A DNA stretch of 22,422 nucleotides. Origin: a virus. Both the position numbers and the translations under genes were made by a program. This document shows, one piece after another, positions 7,311-14,332 of this stretch (position 1 is its first letter; the number at the start of each line of letters is the position of its first letter). A model generated the notes under the pieces. It saw nothing but the letters and a program-made list of their open reading frames with translations. It ran no database searches and was not told the origin of the DNA. The DNA lies in IMG/VR virus record IMGVR_UViG_3300018019_000034, positions 1-22,422 of that record; one strand, 5' to 3'.

Positions 7311-7463
7311 ATGAAGATAGATTTCTTAATTAGAATACATTCTTTTTGGATAGGATATCATTATTCTCCTAGAAATAAAAGATTGTGTATTAATCCAATA
7401 CCGTTCTTTACTATATCTCTTACTAAAGAAGGCGGTAAAAGACCTATTAAGGGAGAATATTAG
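7311..7463 (+). CDS. Small conserved phage protein, unknown function
   Basis: 50 residues starting at ATG 7311 with AGGAG seven bases upstream; a longer in-frame start exists at 7239 but lies inside the lipoprotein gene and has no ribosome site. The sequence FLIRIHSFWIGYHYSPRNKR followed by LCINPIPFFTISLTKEGGKR is a pattern I recall from short conserved proteins of many tailed phages, with no known role. Last gene of the plus-strand cassette. Its 3' end overlaps the 3' end of minus-strand gene 15 by 17 bases with no terminator between them. Confidence 0.7.
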   Translation: MKIDFLIRIHSFWIGYHYSPRNKRLCINPIPFFTISLTKEGGKRPIKGEY

Positions 7464-8376
7464 GATAAAATTCACTACATACTGAAGGTATAATAGTTGT
7501 ATTTATTGGTAATTCATGATAATCACCGGATATTTGAGGTTCAATCGTATTACTTATTATTTCTTCTCCACCACTAACTTGATATACATTATCTGTCCAT
7601 CCAGATACCGTATCAACTAATGTTACAGGGTCTACCCATTCTGGAAGAACATTGTAATCGTTTATATCTAAACCAGAAACAGCAAAATTATATGTGGTTT
7701 CTATTGTTTGTGTTTCTAAGATACCCAAATCCAATTTAACATATTTAATAATATCACTAATTTGAATTGGTAAATAAAAATTACAATCTACATCAAAAGG
7801 AATTTCAAATTCAATTTTCTTGAAAGCTTCTTCAGGTACTTCATCCATAAAATTAGGCTGAACCGTTCCACCACATAATACCTTTAAGTCTCTAGTTAAA
7901 CTTGGTAAGAAATCCCATTCTTGTATTGTTATATTTTTATATGGATTGAATTGAGGTAATACTTGTTCAAGTATCATACTCATTTCAGACATATGCATTG
8001 AAATGATACCTAACGAATAACTAATTTTCCACGGACTACCAGAAAATATTCTTTGTGTATTACTATTCATATCAACATAATTATAAATAGGACTATCGAA
8101 CCCACCTCTGACTTTTTCTGGATTATAAGTTATATTCTTAATGAACAAAGCTATCTGTGGAAGATGTTGATTAAACCACATCTTATTAGCTTCTAAGTTA
8201 TCAGTTAAATAAGGAATGAATTTTTGTTTATGTACAAAACGAATAGGAACAGCCCGAAATTCAAGAATATTTCCTTTATTATCTCTTTTAGCTACTTGTA
8301 ATCCACCAAATAAATTAATCATTGCCAAATTAACTTTGCGTAATATATCGGTGAAATAATAGGTTTTGTCTAACAT
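7447..8376 (-). CDS. 15: Tail completion / sheath stabiliser protein, gp15 family
   Basis: 309 residues; T4 gp15 has 272. Matches to T4 gp15 run in order: the N-terminal YYFTDILRKVNLAMINLFGG (T4 SSFRRYATLMGDLF), AVPIRFVHKQKF (T4 RVPITYASKEHF), LPQIALFIKNITYN (T4 LPRINLHLVDFSYN), and PWKISYSLGIISMH with ILEQVLPQFNP (T4 IEQILPYFQP region). The C-terminal 80 residues are Thr/Ser-rich, with little match. The protein caps the tail tube and sheath and joins the neck. Start ATG 8376 has AAGGA about 14 bases upstream. It follows the accessory array and is the last late gene before the plus-strand cassette. Confidence 0.88.
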   Translation of the reverse strand: MLDKTYYFTDILRKVNLAMINLFGGLQVAKRDNKGNILEFRAVPIRFVHKQKFIPYLTDNLEANKMWFNQHLPQIALFIKNITYNPEKVRGGFDSPIYNYVDMNSNTQRIFSGSPWKISYSLGIISMHMSEMSMILEQVLPQFNPYKNITIQEWDFLPSLTRDLKVLCGGTVQPNFMDEVPEEAFKKIEFEIPFDVDCNFYLPIQISDIIKYVKLDLGILETQTIETTYNFAVSGLDINDYNVLPEWVDPVTLVDTVSGWTDNVYQVSGGEEIISNTIEPQISGDYHELPINTTIIPSVCSEFYPNILP

Positions 8377-8392
8377 TTATAAATACAAATCC

Positions 8393-8677
8393 TTAACTAT
8401 AAAATTTGTTCCCATTAATTTTATCAAATAAATCTTTTTCATAACCAGTAAATTTTCTTTCATCAAGAAATGATTCTATCTTCACTTTTACTTTCTTATC
8501 ATTCAACCATTTTTTAGGAGCATCTTTAAATTTAGGTTCTTCACCAGTAGCAGTTGCTTGAGCAACAATAAGACCATTTGCCATACCATGCATATATGGG
8601 TCGTAATCATAATTTCCTTTTGAACTAGCTATGTCTACAAGATTCTTTAAATCATCTATAAATTTTTTGAATGTCAT
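8393..8677 (-). CDS. Small array protein with capsid-targeting-like N-terminus
   Basis: 94 residues of unknown function. The N-terminus MTFKKFIDDLKNL resembles the tag shared across this array, although the Glu at the possible cleavage position is Asp. The middle, DPYMHGMANGLIVAQATATG, then KFKDAPKKWL, is a pattern I recall from conserved phage hypothetical proteins with no known role. ATG 8677 overlaps the stop region of the preceding gene as TAATATG, with no ribosome site, which suggests translation by re-initiation. Last gene of the array before 15. Confidence 0.7.
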   Translation of the reverse strand: MTFKKFIDDLKNLVDIASSKGNYDYDPYMHGMANGLIVAQATATGEEPKFKDAPKKWLNDKKVKVKIESFLDERKFTGYEKDLFDKINGNKFYS

Positions 8678-8678
8678 A

Positions 8679-9089
8679 TTAATCGAATAGATTACTATCT
8701 ACCTTTATTCTAAAATCATTTTTCATATATTTTTTAACATTAGAATTATTTTTAACAATATTTTTTATTCGTTCTACTTCTTGTTGTGTTAAATCTGCTT
8801 GTTTCCAATCCCAAAGACTAATCTCTACTAATTTTGTTCTAGGAAATAAAATAATTGAAATAGCACCATTCTCTTTATTCTTATTCATACGATTCATTAC
8901 AGGTTCATGAATTGTTTCAGTTTCACCATCCCATGCAAATAAATCGCCCTTTTTATCAAGAATAGCTCTAACTATTTTTGGATTATTTTTAGGCTCACCT
9001 GAAGTTGGATTTAAAAACACTTCAACTATTTGACCATTTAATTTATAGGTGTTATAATATTCTTCTTCTAAATAATCTTTAAAACTCAT
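8679..9089 (-). CDS. EEYxNxxK-family array protein with capsid-targeting-like tag
   Basis: 136 residues. The tag MSFKDYLEE is followed at once by the domain EEYYNTYKLNGQIVEVFLNP, then AILDKKGDLFAWDG, a strand VEISLWDW, and C-terminal VKKYMKNDFRIKVD. The same blocks occur in the C-terminal half of the gene at 13613-14332 and in the broken gene at 14686-15149, so this is a small expanded family of about 125 residues. Alternating strands with a central 'VRAILDKKG.LF.W' hairpin suggest an alpha/beta domain. No catalytic motif is seen. Ribosome site AAGG precedes ATG 9089. Function unknown; likely made late and packaged if the tag is real. Confidence 0.75.
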   Translation of the reverse strand: MSFKDYLEEEYYNTYKLNGQIVEVFLNPTSGEPKNNPKIVRAILDKKGDLFAWDGETETIHEPVMNRMNKNKENGAISIILFPRTKLVEISLWDWKQADLTQQEVERIKNIVKNNSNVKKYMKNDFRIKVDSNLFD

Positions 9090-9097
9090 ATTCTACC

Positions 9098-9484
9098 TTA
9101 TACATGATTACCATCACCAACTGCTACAGATATATTATTTAATAATCCTTCTGTTATAACTTTACCCATAAAACCTCTCCATTTTTCTAATTTATTAGGT
9201 TTTGTTATAACACGATAATAATATCTTTTCATTCTTGCCGTAAACAACCATTCATTGCTTCGATATCTTGGGAATTCCAAAAATATTATACTAGATAAAA
9301 GATTTAATATAAAATCTAATGGCGCAAAAATTCCTAACAAAGTATAACCAAAATATTTTGCTAATCCTTTTAATTGTCCAATGGCTTGAACTTTTTGTAG
9401 AGCCATAAGCGCACAAAAACCAACCCAAACAATAAAACAAAATCCTACAAATCCAATTATTGTTTTAAATATTATTTCTAACAT
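9098..9484 (-). CDS. Membrane protein, conserved in phages, unknown function
   Basis: 128 residues. Two hydrophobic segments are visible, at about residues 5-30 (IIFKTIIGFVGFCFIVWVGF) and 45-70. The second half has the pattern LEFPRYRSNEWLFTARMKRY, then EKWRGF, and ends GDGNHV; I recall 'FTAR..R ... WR ... D..G.H' as a conserved signature of small phage membrane proteins without a role. It lacks the tag found on the neighbours, so it is probably a different kind of cargo. ATG 9484 directly follows the previous stop (TAAATG) and has an AAGGAGA site. Confidence 0.7.
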   Translation of the reverse strand: MLEIIFKTIIGFVGFCFIVWVGFCALMALQKVQAIGQLKGLAKYFGYTLLGIFAPLDFILNLLSSIIFLEFPRYRSNEWLFTARMKRYYYRVITKPNKLEKWRGFMGKVITEGLLNNISVAVGDGNHV

Positions 9485-9796
9485 TTACTTCTCCTTATCA
9501 TATGGTTCTAATAAATCTTCAGTCCATCTTATTTTAGGTCTTCCAGATTTATCTTTCCAAATTACACAATTTGATGTTGGAGGTCTTTCTATAACTAATC
9601 TATATACCCAAAGTCCTTCTCTATTTTTTCCATCGTTATTATCTATAATAAAAAATTTATTTTTAGCTATTTTATGACCATATTCACCACTCAATATTAA
9701 TGGAGTAATACCATTTTTAGGTTTAACCCTAGAACCATTTGGAAATTTGGGAGGATTATCAAATAAATCTTTTCTTTCATATTCTTCAAAATTCAT
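9485..9796 (-). CDS. LFDF-family small protein
   Basis: 103 residues. The N-terminus MNFEEYERKDLFDNPPKFP combines a tag-like start with the LFDxPPKF box that opens the LFDF family in this array (also at 12469, 13243, 13613 and 14322). After the box come a basic strand GSRVKPKNG, then EYGHKIAKNKFFIIDN, WVYRLVIE and a closing WTEDLLEPYD, matching the family order 'GDxVKI ... YG ... YYRL ... W.E.DLE'. The short alternating strands suggest an SH3-like barrel; that is inference. ATG 9796 has an AAGG site nine bases upstream. Most divergent family member. Confidence 0.65.
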   Translation of the reverse strand: MNFEEYERKDLFDNPPKFPNGSRVKPKNGITPLILSGEYGHKIAKNKFFIIDNNDGKNREGLWVYRLVIERPPTSNCVIWKDKSGRPKIRWTEDLLEPYDKEK

Positions 9797-9798
9797 TT

Positions 9799-10974
9799 TT
9801 ATGCCTTGTATTGTCTCTCTTCATTATATTTAATAACTCTATTTTCTGGATATTTTTCTGTATTATATTCAGCTTTAACTTTTGCTAAAATCGTATCTTT
9901 ATTGCCATTAATTACTGAACCAACAATCTTAGCATAAAGATTGTTTGAAAAATCAATATCAGCTTGAGTTACAGGTGGTTCTATCTTCATCATATTTGCT
10001 TCACCTACTTCAGAAACAAACATACCTGTATAGAATCCTTTTAATTTATTGTGTTCAACATATTTATCAGCATTACACCAAATGAAAATACTATTATCTT
10101 TTTCTTCTAAATATTTAGCTAAACTATCATTTATAATAAGACCATAACCACTACCGAATAATCCAGAGGGGCCGCCATGACCCATCATAATAATTCTATC
10201 ATGTTTTTGAATAGCTTCTATCATATCGGCAGGAGAAGCAGCTTTATGAAGAATATCAGCTTTTAAATTAGCATAAATTGGCTTTAAGAAATCTGTAGTC
10301 TTATCAGTCATGTGAATAACTAAATTAGGATGATTATATTCAACTTTTGCATATTCAATTTTAGTATATTCTTTAAAAGTTCGTCTTTGTTGCTTCATGA
10401 ACTTCTTATAAAATTTTCTATCCTCTTTAGAAAAATCATCCCAATATGGAGGTTTGCCAGTTTTTTCTAAACTCTTAGCTCTTTCAATACCTCTATCTTT
10501 ACCTTCTTGATATTCCTTCCACCAATCATCATATGAAAAATGGTCGGTATCTCCCTTTAGGTAATCCTGATATTGTTTACTATCCCACCATTTTTCTTCT
10601 TTCTTTGCCATAGGTTCTTCTTTCTTTGGATTACTCCCTAAATGATTTACTCTATCATACCAATGACTGTGTGCTTCGAAATAGGTTAATTGACCTTTTT
10701 CATATGCTTGATATTCTGGACTACCTTTCCAATTATCTTTACTTTGCAAAAATTTATGTTTTTGTTCATCTTCTACATCATCAATAAAATCTGTAAAACG
10801 AGCAAATGATTGTTTACCCCATTTACTAATATCTTTATCGGAACCAGTAAAAAGATTTTTATTCTTTAGATTTTTATATTTTTCAATATAATCATCAACT
10901 TTAGCAGGGTCTGCACCTGTTCTTATCCATTTACTTTTAACGTCTTTGAAATTTTCTAATAAGAAATTAAACAT
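9799..10974 (-). CDS. Putative caspase-like (clan CD) cysteine peptidase, array protein
   Basis: 391 residues. Residues about 25-66 (VDDYIEKYKNLKNKNLFTG, then DISKWGKQSFARFTDFIDD) match the same region of the protein at 11469-12479. A middle segment, 80-200, is Lys/Tyr/Trp-rich with near-repeats (EYQAYEKGQLTYFE; QYQDYLKGDTDHFSYDDWW). The C-terminal domain has DRIIMMGHGGPSGLFGSGYG with His266 and NSIFIWCNADKY with Cys300, each after a hydrophobic strand, the arrangement of the His-Cys dyad in caspase, gingipain and CHAT folds. LKGFYTGMFVSEVGEA follows. I recall similar GHG/WC domains in bacterial hypothetical proteins. The N-terminus MFNFLLENFK is a weaker version of the array tag. ATG 10974 overlaps the upstream gene and has AGGGAT. 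The peptidase role is inferred, not certain. Confidence 0.6.
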   Translation of the reverse strand: MFNFLLENFKDVKSKWIRTGADPAKVDDYIEKYKNLKNKNLFTGSDKDISKWGKQSFARFTDFIDDVEDEQKHKFLQSKDNWKGSPEYQAYEKGQLTYFEAHSHWYDRVNHLGSNPKKEEPMAKKEEKWWDSKQYQDYLKGDTDHFSYDDWWKEYQEGKDRGIERAKSLEKTGKPPYWDDFSKEDRKFYKKFMKQQRRTFKEYTKIEYAKVEYNHPNLVIHMTDKTTDFLKPIYANLKADILHKAASPADMIEAIQKHDRIIMMGHGGPSGLFGSGYGLIINDSLAKYLEEKDNSIFIWCNADKYVEHNKLKGFYTGMFVSEVGEANMMKIEPPVTQADIDFSNNLYAKIVGSVINGNKDTILAKVKAEYNTEKYPENRVIKYNEERQYKA

Positions 10975-11479
10975 TTTTATCCCTTAAATAATCGGTTATT
11001 CTTTCTTCTATCTTTTTCTTTTTCTTTTTGTTATATCTGTATAGTTTGTCATTTGCATACATAGGAACATTGTTCTTACCCATTTTTTTAGAACTAGTTC
11101 CTATCTTAGAATCCATATCAACTGGACTTGCATAAATCGAACCAGTTATATTTCCACCACCTGTACCGGCTCCTGCTAATGCATCTTCCTCAATTTTCTT
11201 CTTTTTCTTCTTAATCAAAGGTCTACGAAATTGTGTTCCAAAATAATCTTTATATGTTGCAACATCTGAAGTGGTCGTAGCAGGAGCATTACCAACAGGT
11301 GCATCTTCTTTTAAATGAAGCATCCTTTTGAGAACCGTAACAACTTCAGGATAGAATTTTGGACTTGATACTCTTGTAGATTTAAGAACAGCTTCTTTTG
11401 CCTCTTTCCATTTCTTTTCAATATCTTCTATTGATTTACCTGTTTCTTTTGCATATTTTCTAACGATACTACTTGGCAT
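10967..11479 (-). CDS. Lys-rich array protein with repeated K6-IEE motif
   Basis: 170 residues. The N-terminus SIVRKYAKETGKSIEDIEKK, then WKEAKEAVL, is a helical pattern I recall from several T4-like phage hypothetical proteins. Two nearly identical motifs, KKKKKKIEEDA (about residue 92) and KKKKKKIEER (about 150), flank a Gly/Ala/Ser-rich linker with SPVDMDSKIG. The IEE and LKED sites fit the loose [LI]-x-E rule of the T4 prohead protease. Low complexity and high charge resemble scaffold or DNA-binding internal proteins. It overlaps its upstream neighbour by 11 bases and its downstream neighbour by 8, with an AGGAT site, so translation is coupled. Function unknown. Confidence 0.75.
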   Translation of the reverse strand: MPSSIVRKYAKETGKSIEDIEKKWKEAKEAVLKSTRVSSPKFYPEVVTVLKRMLHLKEDAPVGNAPATTTSDVATYKDYFGTQFRRPLIKKKKKKIEEDALAGAGTGGGNITGSIYASPVDMDSKIGTSSKKMGKNNVPMYANDKLYRYNKKKKKKIEERITDYLRDKNV

Positions 11480-12479
11480 TTTTTCTTATCCTTCCGGTTC
11501 TAATGTTCTTATCTACAATCTTTACATCACCTGCAATATCGGCATCACCACTAATAACCGAATCACCTGAAATATGAGCATCACCGTGAATCCTAGCATT
11601 ACCTTTTATCTTGGCATTTCCTGAAATAAAACCATCACCATAAACCATTGCTTTATCATAAACCCAACAATTTCCTTTACCTATATTATTGGTATTGGAA
11701 ACATAACCACCCATTTCACCTTCACGAACATCACCAAAATCTTTAATTGCTTGAATTCTATAAAGATTATATTCTTTACCGTTATCGTCTTTAACAGATT
11801 TATCAGAATGAAGACTTGCTAATTTAAATTTACTCTTAAAAGTATTTACTGTTTTGAAAATATTCCTATTTATATCAAAGGTATCCCAAATCCAATTAAT
11901 TTCGCTCAAATGAGGTTGTCCATCAACCCCATACATATCATACATTGCTTTGTTATCAGCAGACCAAACCGAATGAATCTTATGTGTTCCAAATTCTGAA
12001 GGCATAACAATAACTGCAATTTTTCTATATTTTTCATCAACATCATCTGATTTAGATATTATATAATAAGGAGTTACGCCATTAATATCTACATAATCTT
12101 CCCAACTTCTACAACCTCTTTCACTCCTAGCAGAAATACACCATTTCGTTCCAGTTCCTAATTTTGCTGATGCTTCATAAGTTTTTGGCAAATAAACGAT
12201 ACATTTGGAATTTTCAAATACAACATCTGCTTTGGTTTTCTTCTCTTTTGACTCTTCTCTTGATTCTCTTTTTTTATTGTGTTCATCAACAAATTTTTTG
12301 AATTCGCCAAAAGATTTCTTTAACCACATATAAATATCATTATAAGGTGGTTTAATAATTTGTTCATCTTTTAATGTTTTGAATAATTTAACATATTTTT
12401 TAATTTCATCATCAGAAACTTTATCAGAACCCCATACATCTGTGGTAGAATTTTCTCTTATATATTGTTTAAAATTCAT
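11469..12479 (-). CDS. GTKWC-motif protein with C-terminal hexapeptide beta-helix
   Basis: 336 residues in three parts. Tag MNFKQYIRE, then a helical module (24-66) shared with the caspase-like protein at 9799-10974. The middle has AKLGTGTKWCISARSERGC (106-123), WEDYV and HSVWSADNKAMYD; I recall the 'G.GTKWC' motif from many phage proteins of unknown role. The C-terminus, FGDVREGEMGGYV, then GNCWVYDKAMVYG and NAKIKGNARIHGDAHISGD (270-322), repeats every six residues like left-handed beta-helix proteins. Ribosome site: none strong; ATG 12479 lies 11 bases inside the preceding gene, so coupling is likely. Cys114 and nearby His/Asp residues could be catalytic, but that is a guess. Confidence 0.72.
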   Translation of the reverse strand: MNFKQYIRENSTTDVWGSDKVSDDEIKKYVKLFKTLKDEQIIKPPYNDIYMWLKKSFGEFKKFVDEHNKKRESREESKEKKTKADVVFENSKCIVYLPKTYEASAKLGTGTKWCISARSERGCRSWEDYVDINGVTPYYIISKSDDVDEKYRKIAVIVMPSEFGTHKIHSVWSADNKAMYDMYGVDGQPHLSEINWIWDTFDINRNIFKTVNTFKSKFKLASLHSDKSVKDDNGKEYNLYRIQAIKDFGDVREGEMGGYVSNTNNIGKGNCWVYDKAMVYGDGFISGNAKIKGNARIHGDAHISGDSVISGDADIAGDVKIVDKNIRTGRIRKNAK

Positions 12480-12807
12480 TTAGGTCTACCACCTTTTCCA
12501 AATTATCTTCTGGAAAATATACATAAGATTCTCCATCACCATTATTAAAAACATTTTCAATACTTTTATGAACTAAAAGGAAAGAATAATCTGTTCTAAC
12601 ATTTGGTTTAAGATTATTCCTACTAAGTTTATAAAAACATCTATCACTTTTATCTTTTCTTACTTCAACAACTCTTCCATATGGAGGAATATTGTCTAAA
12701 GTGACACCACTATTTTGTTGTTGTTCAACATTAATACCAAGTATTTTTACTATATCTCCCTCTTCAAAATTTCCGGGGAAATCAAATAAATGTTTTTTCT
12801 GTTTCAC
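12469..12807 (-). CDS. LFDF-family small protein
   Basis: 112 residues, starting at GTG 12807 because AGGAG lies eight bases upstream within the end of the GNAT-like gene. KKHLFDFPGNFEEGDIVKIL is the family box, followed by PYGRVVEVRKD, CFYKLSRNNLK and a closing YFPEDNLEKVVDL. The GDIVKI ... YGRVVEV ... YKL spacing resembles small SH3-like or KOW-type barrels. No metal site or catalytic motif. It lacks the F-x-x-F-[IL]-x-E tag seen in neighbours; the short MKQKK precedes the box directly. Function unknown. Confidence 0.75.
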   Translation of the reverse strand: MKQKKHLFDFPGNFEEGDIVKILGINVEQQQNSGVTLDNIPPYGRVVEVRKDKSDRCFYKLSRNNLKPNVRTDYSFLLVHKSIENVFNNGDGESYVYFPEDNLEKVVDLNEF

Positions 12808-12809
12808 TT

Positions 12810-13238
12810 TTAACTCCTTTCAAATGAATAATAAATGAAATCTTTTTGGGGGTCATTATATACTTCTTTGAAACCAGATTTCATATGCGCTTTAACAGAA
12901 GGAACATTGACTTTAAATACTTTTGAGAACAAGGTTTTAATACTTAAATCTTTCATCATAAGATTTACAAATCTTAGAAACATATTCTGATTTCTAAACT
13001 TTGGGTCTACAACAATTTGTAGAAAAGGAAAATTACCGATGATAGTAATTCCTATAGCACCTATTTTTGTATCATTGGAATCAAGAACGGTATAAACTTC
13101 ATATTTATAATCTTTTCTTTTAGCCCAACCAAAACCACCTAAATCTTCAGGGTCAATACTCTTTATATAAGCCATATCAGCTTTTCCGAGTTTCAATCCA
13201 TCTATTACATCTTCGTTTAAAAATTGTTTAAATTTCAT
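12810..13238 (-). CDS. GNAT-like acetyltransferase with capsid-targeting-like tag
   Basis: 142 residues. Tag MKFKQFLNEDVIDG at the N-terminus. The body has GNAT order: strands YKYEVYTVLDSNDTKIGAIG (43-62), PFLQIVVDPKFRNQNMFLRF with the acetyl-CoA-contacting 'V.P..R....' region (70-90), a helix FVNLMMK, then FKVNVPSVKAHMKSGFKEVY, the typical 'N..A...Y.k.GF' end. The usual R/Q-x-x-G-x-G/A loop is weak (RNQNMF), so cofactor binding is not assured. If packaged and injected it could modify a host protein, as T4 Alt and the internal proteins do. Ribosome site is weak (GGTAAT), close behind the previous stop. Confidence 0.65.
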   Translation of the reverse strand: MKFKQFLNEDVIDGLKLGKADMAYIKSIDPEDLGGFGWAKRKDYKYEVYTVLDSNDTKIGAIGITIIGNFPFLQIVVDPKFRNQNMFLRFVNLMMKDLSIKTLFSKVFKVNVPSVKAHMKSGFKEVYNDPQKDFIYYSFERS

Positions 13239-13242
13239 TTTA

Positions 13243-13611
13243 TTACCAAATAAGATTATCTGTTTTATTTCTTGGATATTGTTTCATCCATTGTTCTTTT
13301 GTTTCTTCATCTACTTTACTTAAATCATCTTCACTAAAATATTCTTTATTATTTTTATCAATAGAATTTTCATTTTGCATTACACCCATACCGCCTTGAG
13401 GAAATTGGATTGGTCTTATCGTATAATGATTTATTCCAGAATCTCTATAATCTTTCCAAAATGAAAAAATATAACCATAAGGTTCTGTTTCTTTTAAATT
13501 TTTATGAGAAATTTTTATATTATCTTTAATTCTTATAATTTCTCCAACTCTAAAAATTGGTTGGAAATCAAAAAGATTTTTTTCTTCTCTTATGTAACGA
13601 TAACTTTCCAT
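13243..13611 (-). CDS. LFDF-family small protein
   Basis: 122 residues. I start at ATG 13611, which overlaps the preceding stop region as TAATATG with AGGATG upstream; a longer frame needs a TTG at 13632 inside the preceding gene. N-terminus MESYRYIREEKNLFDFQPIF joins a tag-like start to the LFDF box. Then VGEIIRIKDN, PYGYIFSFWKDYRDSG, HYTIRPIQ and YFSEDDLSKVDEE follow the family order. The gene lies next to the fused two-domain member at 13613-14332, so a local duplication is likely. Function unknown. Confidence 0.72.
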   Translation of the reverse strand: MESYRYIREEKNLFDFQPIFRVGEIIRIKDNIKISHKNLKETEPYGYIFSFWKDYRDSGINHYTIRPIQFPQGGMGVMQNENSIDKNNKEYFSEDDLSKVDEETKEQWMKQYPRNKTDNLIW

Positions 13612-13612
13612 A

Positions 13613-14332
13613 TTAATGCATCCTATGTTCAATACCGACTTTAAATTTATTCTGCATATACTGTTTAATATGATTATTATTTTGAACAGTATATTTTAAT
13701 TGAGCTACAAAAGATGAATCACCATGTAAAGCCGTATCTATATCCCACATAGAAAGGTTTATTTTAAGATTATGAAAATCTTCCATATGAAAATATAAAC
13801 CAATATTACCACCATCAAATAAATTCAAACCTAATAATCTTGACATTTCTTTATGAAGCAGATTACCTTCCCAAACATATAAATTTCCTTTTCTATCAAG
13901 AATACCACGAACTTCTATTACATGTTCAGGTTCGGTTGATTTAGGATTTTTATATACTTCTACTGTTTCTCCTTCATGTTTAAATGAATTAAAATATTCC
14001 TCATTAACATTTTCTAATTCTAATTCACTTTCAAAAAATTTTACTTGTGACCATTTTATCAATCCATTTCTTCTCCAATTTTTAACTAATAAATTATAAC
14101 CATTTGGATAAGGAGAAAGTCTATAATAATTTTCAGAAGATTTTTTATTTTCTCCTTGTTCATGAGGGTCGCCATTTATATCATAAATTTTAGCTAAATT
14201 TTGTTCATAAGGATGTTCATTAAGCCATACATTTTTATTGTTAATTTTTACTATATCACCCTCTTCAAACTTTGGTGGAAAGTCAAATAAATGTCTTTTT
14301 TCTCTTTCATCTATGAATTTTTTAAATTTCAT
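13613..14332 (-). CDS. Fusion of LFDF and EEYxNxxK domains with capsid-targeting-like tag
   Basis: 239 residues. Tag MKFKKFIDE, then the LFDF domain (about 13-110: HLFDFPPKFEEGDIVKINNK, AKIYDINGDPHEQG, YYRLSPYPNG, SQVKFFESELELENV). It passes directly into the EEYxNxxK domain (about 115-235: EEYFNSFKHEGETVEVYKNP, VRGILDRKGNLYVWEG, LKINLSMWDID, IKQYMQNKFKVGIEH). Upstream lie separate genes for each domain, both broken (14322-14656 and 14686-15149), so this gene may be a fusion of the same pair. No catalytic motif. ATG 14332 overlaps the end of the broken gene by 11 bases; only a distant GGGGAAG is available, so coupled translation is likely. Confidence 0.78.
   Translation of the reverse strand: MKFKKFIDEREKRHLFDFPPKFEEGDIVKINNKNVWLNEHPYEQNLAKIYDINGDPHEQGENKKSSENYYRLSPYPNGYNLLVKNWRRNGLIKWSQVKFFESELELENVNEEYFNSFKHEGETVEVYKNPKSTEPEHVIEVRGILDRKGNLYVWEGNLLHKEMSRLLGLNLFDGGNIGLYFHMEDFHNLKINLSMWDIDTALHGDSSFVAQLKYTVQNNNHIKQYMQNKFKVGIEHRMH

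Noticed and set aside
8378-8385. TATAAATA on the plus strand just upstream of gene 15
   Set aside because: It would fire into the array in the antisense direction with no plus-strand gene following; the minus-strand version is TATAAATG and overlaps the start codon.
11867-11874. TATAAATA on the minus strand as a further late promoter
   Set aside because: It is deep in a coding region with no nearby downstream gene start; such matches occur by chance in AT-rich DNA.
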